A model generated the notes under the pieces. The model was not told the origin of the DNA and did not search any database. It worked only from the letters and a program-made list of their open reading frames with translations. From contig VZTJ01005984.1 in assembly GCA_013397795.1 (NCBI GenBank), positions 140,186 through 204,185 of the forward strand: a DNA stretch of 64,000 nt, read 5' to 3'. Positions within the stretch are counted from its first letter, which is position 1. Each line of letters begins with the position of its first letter. The translations under genes and the position numbers were made by a program. Shown here one piece after another: positions 37,401 to 52,400 of this stretch. The DNA is from Orthonyx spaldingii (Eukaryota; Chordata; Aves; Passeriformes; Orthonychidae).

Positions 37401-40400
37401 TATGTCCTCAAGACAAACTGTACTCCCACCCATTTACTGTGTCTGTGCAATCACTATGTATTCCAAGTGGATATTTGGCAGGCTGTACACTCAAGAAAGC
37501 AAATATAGCTCAGCCATCACAGATGCAAATGTGTGGTTCTCTTAAGACACTCAGTTCCACAATGGGTTTAAATTAGGCCACAGATTTAGGAGGATGACTT
37601 GAAATCCTGTAATCTGCCTGTTCCCTCAGCCTGAGTAGAAACAGCAAGGCAAACAAGCACTGCTCAGTATTAATCAACTGTGTTATGAGGTAAATGCAGG
37701 GATCACCACATCCAGTGCTCAGCAGCCTACACTCTAGTAGGATCCAAGGATTCTCCAATTCAGCTCACATAATCAGCACTTCCTTCCAGCTGCACCAACG
37801 TCATGTTTAGAATAAAACCTGAAACTTCCTTGATGCCTGACTATTTTAAGTCCTTGAACTTAATATTGGACTTGTGAACCTCTGTAACTATAAATGCCTT
37901 CAGTTTGGCTCTCTGGACAAGAATGCCCACAGCAAATACCCACACCCCAGGGACTCAGATACCGCCAATGTGACTCAGAGTAGCATTCCTTTGATTGGTT
38001 CTTTCATACATACATAAATGCTTTCAACAAGTAGGGTTTCAGTGTTGAGGTCAACCACCAAAATCAAGCATGTTCTTGCAGTAAATATCAGTTTATAACT
38101 CATGTGAGGGAGCATTTAATATGGTCGATACTGGCAGGTATCACCACACATCAAGATTATCAAGTCCATGCAGTTATTTTAAGCTAGTGTGCCTCTGAGA
38201 GCTACATTTGGGCCACAGAGGAATGAGACATCACAAATGTACATAAAAGCAGTCTCAGAGCAAATGCAGCAAATTCATGCATGAAGAACACATTCAAAAG
38301 ATGTTACTCCACTCTTACCCAAATAAATCGTGCTTTGTGTGCAGGTTCATACAAGGTTAGCAGGGCTTATAGGGAAATAATGAGAAGTCAGGTCTTATAT
38401 CAGGCAAAAGTATCTGGACCTGTCTAAAAGTTTCTGCACTCATGACACTTAGTCCATTACTAAGCAAGGCTATCCATGAGTATTAAACATGACAAGACAA
38501 CTGAACAATCATTAACACACATGCCTGAAAGGTTATTCAGTTTTGGTTTTTTCTAAAGTATTAAATCAAGGGAGTTGGTTGATAATACCTTAGCAGATCA
38601 ACTTTGTATTATTAAAACCGCTTAGATGTCCTACTGCTTGAGTAGAGAAAGCCTTTGCAAAACTGTAACCCGGTGCACAGCTAACTCCAGTTGAGATTTG
38701 ACAGTGTTTGACAGCACTGCTCAGCACACAACAGCAGCTACCCATTTTTCTATTCTTCAGAACTTAATTTTCCTACATCAAAGTGTTTCCAAGTGCTTTT
38801 TGTAACCCTCCCTAAGGGTTATGACACCTCTTCCTATGCACAATTTGGACAGTTCATGTGGCAGCCCTCCGATTTTAGAAGCTTGGCCAGAGCAGTCCCA
38901 GTCACCAGGCACAGGGGGAAATCCCACAAACAAACTTCCTTAAGCCCTGAAGCAGCTTCATTGCTCACCTTAGGAGCAATCACATTAAAAACTTAGTGCT
39001 TCACTACTGGGCTTCCACAGCAGGGGAGAATTCTAGAAAAATAAACTGCTATAGCCCTATTTTGGTCTCTGCTTCAGAGGATGCATACAAGAAAAGAAAT
39101 GCTTTCTTCTCAAGTGCAAAAGCCAGCATGGTTTAACAAATTCAGCAGAAACACAACCCTGTTAGTAAGTAGTAATTTAAGGGTCAAGAAGTGGGCAACA
39201 TTTTGCCAATTACCTGCAAGTTAGTGGTAACATTCTTATACACTAGCAAAAGAAGAAATTCTTCAAAAGCCCTGGCATTCCCTTGAGGGACATGGGGTCT
39301 GCCAAGTTATGTGTCAATCCACACACAGGGGAAGTTATGAACACAGGCCATTGGGGCACACTACAAATGTGTATTCACATTGTTTCTGTTGTTCAAAACA
39401 CTGTTTTGACAGATATTCAAGAATTCTCACTATACAAGAACTTGATGAAAGTTTGTTAACAAACAGGACAGAATTTTGGATAAAGGGGCAGTTAGGAAGT
39501 CAACTTACTTGCAAGTCAGAACACGCATTACGTCATTCGGCTTGTACTGCTCAAAGCACACAACACAGGAATCTCCATCTGGACCAATTTCCTAAAACAG
39601 TGAAAGGAATTTACAGCTTTAACACACTTTGAAAGCTTCCTCTGAACTCCAGTCAGATTTACTGCAGAACAAAGGGATCTAGCTGGCATCATCCATGATG
39701 CTCCTGAATATAATTTTATGTACATACACTTTGTGGATTACTCACAGACAAGCTGACACTTCCAAAGAAGCACTGAAAGTTTAAACCCATGGTTTAGAAT
39801 TCCAGCTGAAACCATCATTGGATTACTGGAGACACTACTGTAGAGGTTTAGAAACTGCTACCTCCAGTTTTAGTTACAGGAAGAGCCAGGGAAGCTGATT
39901 AGATACTAGTTCGTGTTTAAGCATCCATGCCAGCAAATTAGGACTTCCCACATCAACAAGACTACAAGCAAGCAGCTAACAAAATAAACTGATTTATAAG
40001 AATAGAAATCTTGCGGCCTGGAAAAGGACCTGGTCTGAAAGATGAACTGTCTCTGCCACCATGAGTTACAGGTTCAGAGAGACTTCTGAATGCTGCTCCA
40101 GTACGAGGGAACTCCCTGGGTTCTGTGCAAAGGCTAATGCAGGCTGTGCTGTAATGCAGGGGAGATCATAGGGTCAGTCCTACCTTGTCCCCTTCCTTCA
40201 GGGTGCGCAGCTGCATCTCTTCAATGGCCTTCTTAGCCCTGGCCCTCAGCCGCCGCTGTGACACAAAGCAGTCCTGGTTAGACACAGCCATTTTTCTGTT
40301 CACTTACTAACATTTACCCAGGTGCCTACTGCAAGCAGGCAACAGTTTTAAAACCCAGATGTTATCAAAACAAGCCAAGTAAGCATGACCATGCTATTTG

Positions 40401-43400
40401 GAGACAACACAAAACAGTTTCAGACATACGGATGTGGTTACTGACTGGGTGACACACCAAGAAGGCACTTACGTCTGCTTTGGTTGTACCTAACCTTTTC
40501 ACAAAGCACAGGAATTCCAAGGGTTTTTAGTTTGAGGAGATGCAAGATAATACCTTGATCAGATTAGACCCAGCCAAAACAAACACAAGCCTTCAAACTG
40601 ACTTGGTACAGAAGACTGAACATTGATTTAAACAATCAATTGGTTTATGTTTTATTCACTTTAGGACACCCTCCTGCCAGAAACTCACATTCTGATGAAA
40701 GCTGAGAGAGATTCTTTACCAATCAGCCCGCTTAGCGCCAACACATGCTGAACTACTCCTCTGCTTCCACTGCTTTACAGCTTGCTTCAACAGTTGCTGT
40801 CCAGCTGTCACTGCAGTGCCTGGAGTTAGCCCAGGAGCCAACCTCTGTTTAAAGGTCACAGGTTGGTGCTGTTCCACCGACTCAAAGAATAGGACTGTCC
40901 TCCCCCTCCCTGGTGCACCTCAGGCAGCTCTGGCAGTGCCATCCCCAACACAACACTTACCTCAGGGACAGACTCAAGTTTTGCAGCTAACCAAATAGCC
41001 TCTTTCCAATTCAACTGCTCCATGCAGGAGCCCCACACTGTTGGCTTTCCAGCATTCCATCTCCTTAGGCATTTTAGCTCAGTTACATGAAACTTTTCCA
41101 AATGCAGTGCTGGTGGCACAACTACAGAAGGACAAGTGGGAGGAGGGCTGTTGCTGACACCTAACAATCTTGCAAGGACTGGCAATTCAAGTCTGCATAA
41201 GATTCCTTGTGCTGAAGCAGTTAATAGCCAACAAGTTGATTTATATGTCCCCCTGGGACCCTGTCAAATAGCCTTGGTACAGGCTAATAAATGAGTTATT
41301 TTTGTATCAGCCTTAGTTTTGTGCCCTAAGATAAGAGTATCTATGTGCATGCTTAAAGAGTTTAACAGCTGACAGCTACTAACAACTATCAAGGAAGAGA
41401 CACATGCAATCCAAAGGTGAAGGATGCAGACATACCGATTTGTTTAGAAACAAGAACTACTGAGGTTTTCTTGGAAGTTTGTGAAATTCTGCTGAAGACA
41501 TCAGTATGTTTCTGTAAGTCACTTATGGTTACCTTTGAAATTATTTCCCTTGCCAAGGTTTGAGACTGAAGCCACAGAGCAGCAGCCAGATACTGCTATT
41601 TACTCAAGACCCTGAAAGTCTGAGCAGCAAATGTCACAACATCAACAGAGCAGGAACGCAGCAATATAAATACTTCTCATACATGGCCAGAACTGTCACC
41701 ACTATTTGTTATTAACTGAAAACTAAACTTTCTAGGAATGTACTCCCTTCATCTGGTATCTCATCTACACATCTAATGTCAGGCCAAGCATACTAGACAG
41801 GACCCAACTGGCTGCACTGTTAATAATTTACTGAAACAATATTTTAAGTTTTGCACGGGCACCAGTTTAACTGCTTCTCATTAAATGCATCAATGGCAAA
41901 GTCACCTTTAACATTGATTTTGACAAGTACAGCAGAATACCCCTCCAGGGGACGGAGAAAGGTTGCAGAAGCAGCTCTTTGTTGAACAGTCTACCAGGAT
42001 ACTCGATCTTGGAATGTCAAAGCATTTTGTGAAGCCAAGTTCTTCAAACAAATGTGAAATGTAAATTATGATAGAAGTATAAAAGCCCCAACCCAGAAAA
42101 AGCTAGAAAAAATAGCTAAGTTGAGGAAAAAGAATGAAAATATTACAGAACAGGTCAGGTCCCAACTCCTCTCCAGGCTCTGGCATGTTGTAGTGGTGAG
42201 GCACCTAATCAGGAAAATAAGGTTTGCAGTTGCTTAGTTCTCAGTCTTCCCTAGTTCAAAGCTGCCAATTTTATCTCCAGCACTTTCTGCACAAGGGTGC
42301 CTTCCTGGCACCTTGTGAGCACAGGCATGGCTGTGCAGACCAGACAGCTCTGAGGAACTGTTGGGAACTTTTGCTTTTTTCCTGTAAACTAAGGAAGTTC
42401 TTCCCCACAGGTAGCTATTGCCATGAAAGCAGTTTTAAGCTGTTGAAAGTTGAGCAATTTGCCTCCTCCAAAGCCATTAATCAGGTCATTTCTCAGCTGC
42501 AACATCTAGTCTTTATGAAATAAGTGGAAGCAAAGACTTGAGCTGAAATTAGAAACCAGGCCACAGATAACATCATGGGTCATTCTGCACTATTAAGAAA
42601 GGTTACTATATTGAGAATTGAATTTGTCAGTACTCCACTGACTGGAAAGGTAGAAAGCCATCTACCACACTTGCCTCGATTTTCCACCTTCTTGCTCACT
42701 GACCTCCCAATGCAGGAACAGATGGGGACTTGGATTTCAAGCCCAGAATAAAAGATGCATTCAGAAGGAACTGGCAGGTTGCACAGTGTAGCTTGCTCAT
42801 GAGGAAAGAACTACTCTGGCTTAACTGTTAGGTTAGGACAGATGTGCCACTAAACTTCTCACTTGGACCAGAAGCTGACATCACTGGCTCTTCTCAATAG
42901 TCACTCAAGTTCAGGCAATCTGGGTTTTGAAACAGCTGAACAATGACAGGAAAGCCACCAAGATGTACCATACAAGCTGGGAAGTTGTTTGAGTATCAGT
43001 ACTTCATGGAGCCCAAGCACTTAAAAGTCTCAAACTTTGGCTCTACACTGAAAATCCAATCAGCAGCTAACAGGGCACATGGTAGCATCACTTTTTAGTA
43101 GTTCACCTGAACTAATAATCATTTTCTTGTTATTCTTTACTTACCTAATCACTGTGAGGTCAGTCAGATGCCAGGGTATAAAAGCAATTGAAAACAATTC
43201 TGGATTGTCTTTGAGTTTCACTTTGACAGAATAGTACATTTTTACACCCTGATAGCAGAGAAGCTTTCTTCTATTTTTACACTCTATAAAGCACTTATTG
43301 GGGCTCCTTGATTTTAGTTCAGCTGAAATCATGTGGAACTGGCATTGCATTTATCAATGCTGTTTTTCAATCTATAGTAAGTTCCTTGCACACATGGAAC

Positions 43401-46400
43401 CCAAGACTGCTAGCCAAGCAGACTGGATTTTCCTGGTAACAGCTATAACTGAGCCATTAATAACCGCTATAGTTTCTTGAAAGCCTAATAGCTGACAACT
43501 GCATTGTTAAGTACCTTCAAAGGAGGAAACATTTAAATTTGATTTAATGAACAGTGCACAGGGCACCCAGGTTTTCCTACCCAGATTTATTTAGCATTGT
43601 TAAGCAGAGCTGTGAGACTAAGGTAGACGGCAGGGAATGAAAGAGGGGATTCATCAGCAGGAGACTGTGCATCTCTGTCCACAAATGTCAAAAGGACAGC
43701 ATCAGGTTACAGAGACAACTCCACATTTCATCCAAAAGTGGCAATGCTACATCTCACAGGCAGATGACAACTTCCAATATTTCCAACCCTGAGTCTGTCA
43801 CTGTAATTCTCAGAAAGTTTTCGGTCAGAAAGCAGCTTTCAACAAGCAGCAGCATCCCAACCTGCAGCTAAAGACATGCCCCATTTTGCAGACACACTTT
43901 TAGTCGTGTCTCCTGTTACAGCAAGCACATAGGCAGTGCTATGTGGGAAGGATAAAGGTCAGCTAAAAGCAGTTTAGCCCTCTCACAGCCCCCACTAAGT
44001 CAGTATTATGACTGCACTGCAGTTCAGAGAGTATTTGTAGGTAACACAGCTGAGCACAATCAATTTTTCTCCACACAGTTTACTTTTGGCTGTTCTTTAG
44101 GAAAGTTTTAAGCTGTGCAAAGATGTATGTCTTAGCATTTTAAAGATCAAACAAACAAATTCAGTCATTTTGGTACTTAACCAGACATTACAAACCTCAA
44201 GATCCACACCATGGAGGGATGGGGGTATAAAAAAGCAATGGCACAAACTCACCTGCTCCCTGGACTGGGCCCTTGCCATAATGATTCTCCGAGCAGAGTA
44301 AGAGACATAGCAGCCCAAGGTTGCTGCTGCCACAACAAAAAATGACACAGAGATGAAGAGGATAGTGAAGATATTCATGGGAAAACTGTGCTTTTTGCCC
44401 ACTTCGATGACCATGGTGACTTTCATGCCGCTCTGAATCCGGCGCAGGATTTCCATGCCTTTCAGGTTGCCAATCATAATTGCAACAATCTTCTCAGCAC
44501 CTGCAAAGGAAAAGGGGAATCCATGCTCAGTTCCCAGGTGTTGTATTGTCATTGTCTTAGATGTCCTGCTTTAAAGAAATGAGTGTGGGAAGTTTGTAAA
44601 TAGTATTTGTAGATTCAATATGAACTGATGAAACAAGTGTCATCACTATGGGTTTGTCCAGCTGAAAGTATGTTCCATTACCCATGAGTGGCATAAGTGA
44701 ACCATGTTTAGAATTCATTCATCTCCATAGCATTCCTTACTCCTATATAGGACACAGACTGTCCTATTTTAGACACAACACTTTGGTGATTTACATTTTA
44801 ACACGCCTTTGAACTACATGAAGTTAAAAATAAATCCTCTACAGAGTGAGGTCACTGGGGATTGTGATATCTGTATAGGGATTGCTTCCTGTAATGGATC
44901 CAACTCCCTCCCTGCTTCACTGCTACTTCTTAACACCTCTTTTCTAAATTTGACAGTACTTTTGAGTACATCCCCAGACACTGAACAAAGACATAGATCA
45001 CACTTTGCTTCTGTATTTTCAGCAGCAATTGAGAAATGATTGAGGGAAATTTCATTATGAATTCCAAGTGTTTTTGTGAGTCTCTACTGCAAATTCAGAG
45101 GGAAGCAAATATGGAGGGAGGTGTGCTCCACTTTTAAACAGTTGGGGGCAAGATGCAAAATGCCATCCTAATTTTAACAACAGGTTTTACTGGCTCAGTT
45201 GAACAGCATGACAAGTCAAAGAACCAAGGGGTTTATGGTAGGAAAAAATTTCAGGTAACTCTAGTCACCAAGCACAGACCAGGGCAAACTGGTTTCTTTT
45301 CAGTGACATGCAAGGGCTTGAGGACACTTGATACTGTTTGTAGAAACATTAGAAAGTCCCAATATAACAGAGAACATCTTAAGAGGGAAAAAAAAAAAAA
45401 AAGGGAGAAAGGGTGATGAGTAAATTATCACTGCTCTCTCTAAACTAAATACAAGAAAAGCAGATTTGAGACCAGCTAATCAGGAGTCTCACTGCATCAA
45501 ACCATTCCCTGCACAACATTCATAATAGACATTGCATGGGGGACTTCTGGGTAACCTACCAGCCAAACACTCTTTAATGGGAAGACCAATGGTTTTTTCC
45601 TTTGCTGAGTTATTCAAGTTATTTCTCTCTGGTGAAAGTTATTCAACTTTCAGCTAGCAAAATACCCTAGAATTGGTGTTAAACCACAAAGGCTGTCATT
45701 GGAAAAAGTATTTATTGGTTTTCCAGCTTGTTCACATAATGCTTGTGATCCAACACAGCAAGCAACTCTCCTCAGTGGGAGCAAACTCCTCTTTTATTCA
45801 GAAAGCTCCTTGTAAAGACAAGGACATCACACAGAGAAGAGAAAAAAAAAAAATCTCCCGGACTGCAATTACTCTTCTTTAGGATGAACTAGGGCTTATA
45901 TATCAGTTATAAAATGAGCTGGAGTCAGGTGTTCGCAGCAAACAAAGAATCAAGCATGCATCAAGTCAGAAGCTGAGACTTGCTTTCATAAGCATGGCAC
46001 AACAAGGGCAGAAGCGAGTGGCCATTTCCATCAGCACGTTTGTGATAGCTCCTGCACTTCTATAACAAAGCACAAGGATCACCTCCATTCGACACTTCCT
46101 GAGCTGCTACTTGAGTCCCATCATGACAGGTACTGAAACATGTCATGGTGGCCTTGAAACCACCAACCTAGACAGAGGCTCCTAACAGGGCTTGGCCATC
46201 ATATGGGAAACAAGGTATTTGAGGGGACATCTGCAGAGGTATCTCAAGCACAGCAGCTGCTCTCAACTGGAAGCTTTTTCCCCACCCAGACTCCAGCAAA
46301 GCAAGAGGAAAGTCAGTTAGTTGTGCAGGGCAAAAACCTCACAGAAACCCAAGTTCTTTTCCCAGGTGTCAGCTTTTGTGGTTCAGGTGAAGCTTCTGAA

Positions 46401-49400
46401 ACAGTTTTTAAGGGACACTAGAAGGTGAAATTAATCTGCTGCCTGTTTAGCTGATAACTGGGTACATTGCTAAACAGAAGCACGACTTGTTCAGTCAAAC
46501 ATTTCCCAGCCTCTTTCCTTTCCATTTTGTGTGAAACTGGAGAGGGAAAGTTATTCAATTCTTCAGAAAAATACAACCTGCCTCTTTGGGCACCTCCCAA
46601 ATTGTGAGGCAGCAGCTGGTCAAAATCTGAAGCAAATGGGTTGGCACAGATGAAGCACAAGAAGCTCAGTGGTTTGCTGGGGCAGGGAAGAGCTGGGGTA
46701 CAACACATTGGGCCCACAAGGAAATGTATGACTGGGATCAAAGTTTTACCTTCCTGGATCACTTTGACTCAGATGCAGAGTAGAGTTGCATCTATTTATA
46801 GCAGTATCAATACCTATCTGAAACTCTGCCCTGCAAAGACTTCACTTGTTCTGCCATTACACTCCTGCTCCTAAACACGAAGTTACAGGTTTGACAATTC
46901 AGTAGAGAAACGAGATGTACAAGGGGGGCATGGAGCTGGGACCATTAATTTTTGCATAGTACACACCTGCCTTTGCACATTCATTTAAGGTGATTCTTGT
47001 AATCCAGTGCTACATTTTTGTGTGCTGCAGATAAATCTATCCTGAACCAAGTAAATGGCAGGGCCTGCAGAATACTCACCCCACAATATTTAGAATGCAA
47101 TGGTACCTAATCCATGCCTTAACAATGCTCACTTTTAGCAATAAAATCACAATCTATTAATGCATTAAAGCATATTAAGGCAAGGATGAGATCTCGAGGC
47201 GAAACAAATCCACTGACCAAAGCCAACTCAAGAACTCCAAGTCAGTTCCTCTACCCTCACTCAAAAGTAATTTCTCAGCTCGTTCAGGCATTGCAACCAT
47301 TTTGCATTGTTTAAACCAAACAATTCAGCTTCAATTAAGTCATGAAAGACCCCTTCATTTTGATTTCAAGGCCTCCATGTAACTTTGGGCAAATTCCATA
47401 GATTTTTCTTTTCCTAGACAGTGAGAGCCAAACCTCTCTAATGTCTCTATCACCATTTACCTTGAAGAGGATGTAAAACTGATGGACCCTTTTCCCCTTT
47501 GGGAACGGACCCAGCTACAAAAAAGTTTAGTGCAAACATGTGAGGAAGGCAATAGTTTTGAGGGTATTTTTAAGAAAGAAGGTATACAACATGCTAAGTA
47601 GGCAATTTATTTCAGAACAAGGAAAAAGCTAGCGTGCCACACACAGCCTCCAACATTTTGGATCCTATGATTTTTTCCCCCCTGCTTTTTCACAGTCTGA
47701 AGTTTTGCCTCATCTTTAATCAGACTGAAATTAAGTGCCCAGAGTTTTACTATGTCCAGAGAGCACCTTGTGCAATCAGTGCCTCTGCTATGGCACAGCC
47801 ACAGTGCTTCTCCCCAGGACCAGCTTAGCTCACCCCAGCGTGCCCAGCACTTCACTTGGGAATACCCCCACGCCATCCTTGCTCCTGGTGGGATCGCCAA
47901 TCCATTTCAACAGCCCCAGCTGATCACCTCATAAGCCACCTACTCGGAAAAAGTGGAATGGAAGAAATTACTTTTGATTTTGAATGTTTCATACATTTAT
48001 TAAAAAAAAAAAAAAAAAAAAACAAAAAGAGAGAGAGAAAAATGCAGACTTTGAAGTTTGAATTATCAAAGAATGGACAGGTTCTCCTTAACCACAGCAG
48101 AAATGCTACCTGAAGACTCCTTCAGGAGATGAAATACGACTCCAGCCTTGGTGCCTGGTCATTGCTTTTATCTACAAGATATGGTGCTTGCAGCACAGAT
48201 CAGTACTAGCTGTGCCTTGAGTTGTAGTCAAAGGAGCTAGAGGTATTCCCCTGGCACCGCTGCAACCCCACCACAATTAAAAAAGGCATTAGGAGATCAA
48301 GCCATCTCCTGTTCTTTAACATGAAAGACACTGTTAGTTGACACTCCAACCATTTCCTACCAGATTAACACACCTGGCTCCTCAGGCATGTAAGAGGAGT
48401 ATCTGATAGCCTATTTTTCATGGTTTAAAAAAAAAAATTGTCTTGAACATTGCTTATCTCACTGTACTGGAATAGTAAGAAATGAGATTTCTGGTGGTTA
48501 TCAAAAAGGCTGGTACAAGCTTACTGTTATCTGTTACAGTAGGAGGAAAAATAAACTAACAGTGTACACAGACTGAGCTGATATTACCAACCTTACGTAA
48601 TTCACTTCAGATGACAGGCCAGCACTGCACATAAAAGCCATCAAGTCTCAGCACCACACCACTCCAGGGACACGAGGGCTCTCCCTAGCCTCAAACACTA
48701 TGAAACCAGACCCTGCAGGCCAGCTCTGCTCTCATCCTTGGTACAATGTGGATAACAAAAAAAAGTGCTGATTGCTGTCATCCACACACACAAGGCAAAA
48801 TCTCACCAGGAATGTGCCCATCCCACAGTCATCCTCCATCCCAGACACTGTCAGAGGAAACGCCTCCATTACCTTGCGATAAGCTCTCCCCTTTGCAAGA
48901 GGGGAGGGTGACTGAAGTCATAGTTCAGGAGTCATTTAAGCCTAGATAGGCTGATGTTGGTAGGGTTGTTCCTACTTCCCCTGCTTGGCATGTTCTCACC
49001 CCAAACATTACCTGGCACCAAGATAAAAGAATAATTCACATCCAGGTTATTTTGCAGTTATGTAAAGCTACAGCCCCTTATGATCTAAACTGTTTGATTG
49101 AACTGCCTTCTTCCTCACACTATCACCTAAGCTTAATTTAATTGACTTTCAGCTTGACAGATGGCACTATGTCTGATGTGTTCCTCCTCACCGCACAAGC
49201 CTTTCAGCATACAGGGGCAAACATTCACACAAAATAATGGAATGGCTGGGGTGGGAAAGTACCTCTGGAGATCATTTAGTTCAACCCCCCTGCTAGAGCA
49301 GGTTCACCCAGGGCAGGTTGCACAGGATCACATCCAGACAGGTATTGAATATCTCCAGTGAGGGAGACTCCACAACCTCTCTGGGCAATCTGTTCCAGTG

Positions 49401-52400
49401 TTCAGTCACCCTCACACTAAAGAACAGACAGGACTTTCTGTGTTTCAGTTTGTGCCTACTGTTGCTTGTCCTTCTCTGGACACCACTGAAAAGAGTTTGG
49501 TCCTGTCCTCCTGACACCCACCCTTAACACATTTGTGTGCCCTGATGAGGTCCCCTTTCAGTCTTCTCACCTCCAGCCTGAACAGGCCCAGCTCCCTCAA
49601 CCTTTCCTCATATGACAGATGCTCCAGTCCCTCATCATCTTCACAGGCCTTCTCTGGACTCACTGCAAGTGCTCTATGTCTGTCTTGAACCAAGGAGCCC
49701 AGAACTGCACACAGAACTCTAGGTGAGGCCTCATCAGGGCAAAGTAGAGGGGCAGAATCACCTCCCTAACCTCTTCCTAATTCACCCCAGGATTCCATTG
49801 GCCATCTTGCCCAAAAGAACACACTGCTGGTCATGGACAACTTGTGTCCAGCAGGACCCCCAGGGTGTTCTCCACAGAGCTGCTTTCCAGCAGATCACCC
49901 CAGCCTGTACTGGTGGCTGGGGTTATTCCTCCCCAGGTACAGGACCCCTGATGAATTTCATTAGGTTCCTCTCTGCCCAGCTCTTCAGCCTGTCCAGGCC
50001 TCCCTGAATGGCACCATAGCCTTCAGGTGCATCAACCACTCCTCCCCAGTCTCTATTATCAGCTCAGGACACCCTCTATCCCTTCACACACATCAGGGAT
50101 GAATAAGGTGAACAAGACAGCAAGACATATAGAGAAGGAAGATTTCCATACTAGGAAGTATGGGGAAACTTTTTTACCAAACAGGCTAGGTATACAAAGG
50201 GGCACATCAAGACTAAATGTAGCTTTACATTATGTGAGTTTCCATCAGTCCCCAGGGAATACTGGAGGTGGAAACCAACCTGCATTCTATTTAGTTTAAG
50301 TAGTGTTATTATTTGTCAAGTGAATCCAACACTTGCCAACCTTTTTTTTCCCCCTTTCCCCCTTCTGAGCCTTAAAGTCTTACGTAAATGCTCCCGTCCC
50401 CTAAATCTTAGAATATTTATAACATGAAATCATCCTCTAAAATGGCAGTCAGGACAGTAACACATCTCAGGGGCACAGAAATGAATGAGATCTGTAGGAT
50501 AGCTCTCTTCACATGATTTTTGGTCAGTGGCACCTGCAAGACTGAAGTACCACCTTTCAATCTAGCAAACAGCATCTAAAATGCCCTGGAGAAACAGCAA
50601 GTAACATTCCTAATGAAAACTCTTTGTGAGTTTACTCAACAGTTTTCAGTAGTTTTGATTTAAATGCATAGCTCACCCTCTTTGAATGAGACTGAGCTCA
50701 CCACTAATATCGCTTGCTCTCCACATGCTGGTGGCAGCTAACTGCTCACTGGGAACAAGTGAGTTTGAGAAACCTAATGGTAAAATTATGCAAGTGGGCA
50801 CAGTGTCATCCAGAAAACATCTGTCTGTGGAATGATGACAGGTCACACTGGACACAGTGGGGAACTCTGCTGAGTTGACTACTGTGTGCTCATAAGCACA
50901 TTCAAGACTGGAGGCAAACAAGCACTGTCACTGTTTTAGGGACATGATGTCCCTCACAATTAAGCCTCTGCTACCACAGCTGTCACTTAGGATTTTAATT
51001 CATCCTTTCACATTTCAGCAGCCCAGTAAAACCAAAGAGCAAGGGCACTTCATAGACCTAGTCCAGGCTATCGCAGGGATGATGGCTACCCTACAGTTTT
51101 CCATGGCACAGAGGTACCTAAATTATACCACAAAGAGCAAGGGCAGGGATCGGAAGCTGTCAATAGCACCAGTGAGTCTCATATCCAGCTTCTCAATGCC
51201 CCTCCTGCTTGCTCACAAACTGTGGTGCTGGGGGTAGCCCCAAGTCACTGTCACACCCCACCATCCCCTGAGGGTGGGAGATCAGGGTCGCCAGCCAGAC
51301 CCACATGCCACAGTTGCTTATCTGAATGCCACTACAACTGTGACATTAATTTATTCTAGCCCAAGCAGCCAGGAAAACCAAACTGAGTTTAAGCACATAA
51401 AGACAAAGTTGTAGCACATACACATCAAACAGCTATTCTCAGATGCAAAAAGCTACAAACTCCAGACACTACAGACTGCAAATACCATCCAGGCACAGTA
51501 GATGCATGCAAGGTCCTTCTCAAAAAGGAACTGTAGGAAAGTTAGGAAAGGCTAAATAATCTGCAGAGGCTCATCTGGCCATGGCCAAGGAACATGAGAG
51601 AGGAAGTGTCATTAATTAGATCCTGCATCCTCATTCCTCTCCTCAAATGTCCTCAGCATAAGTCTTCCACACGGCAAAGAGAGGTGCAATATTTGTTTAC
51701 ACAAGGCTTACAAGTCTCAGCACAGCCTGTCTTGGGATTACAATTCTGACTCAATCTTTAACAGTTTTACAGCTCACCTGAGCCTTTTAATGCCCTGGCA
51801 AAGTTTTAGCTTGTTTCTGAAGATCATACCTCACAAAAAGCAGTGGAGCACAACTAGACACTTTGGCCATACACTGTTTTCTCTAAGCGTATGGAGGTAA
51901 GGCTTCACCTCAGTGAAAGTCCTGCAGAAAAAGTTAAGTAGCAGTGCAACATATTTAACCTTTCCTTCCCCTTTCACCCACTGATGCAAGTTTACACTTG
52001 AACTAAGTCTTGTTAGCCTGAGACATGCTGTTACCGAGCCAGAATCATTTAACTGTGGTTCCCCCAGAATAAGCCCTCTGCAGATCAGGTGATGTTCTTC
52101 TCAAATCTAGAGTTACATCACAAAAGAGAAATCAAAGAAAATTATCACAGCTACTTTCTGACCCACAAAGAATCCTTCTTCACCAGCTGCAAGGAAATAC
52201 TGAACACCAAAGAAGGCTTCCCATGGGCACCATCATGTCCTCAAGCCAAAGCCACCTAACAGCCTGATTCTACCTTAAGGCAAGGTCCACCTTTAAAACA
52301 AACAAACTCTTGCCCTGCACTTTTTCCCTACATACTGCTGATTTTCTCCAATCAAATGTCTTTTTCAGAAGGTCAATAGAGATTACAGAGAGGTGCAATT

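Noticed and set aside
45388..45402. Poly(A) run as the tail of a retroposed gene
   Set aside because: No upstream sequence resembling a processed transcript and no target duplication was seen.
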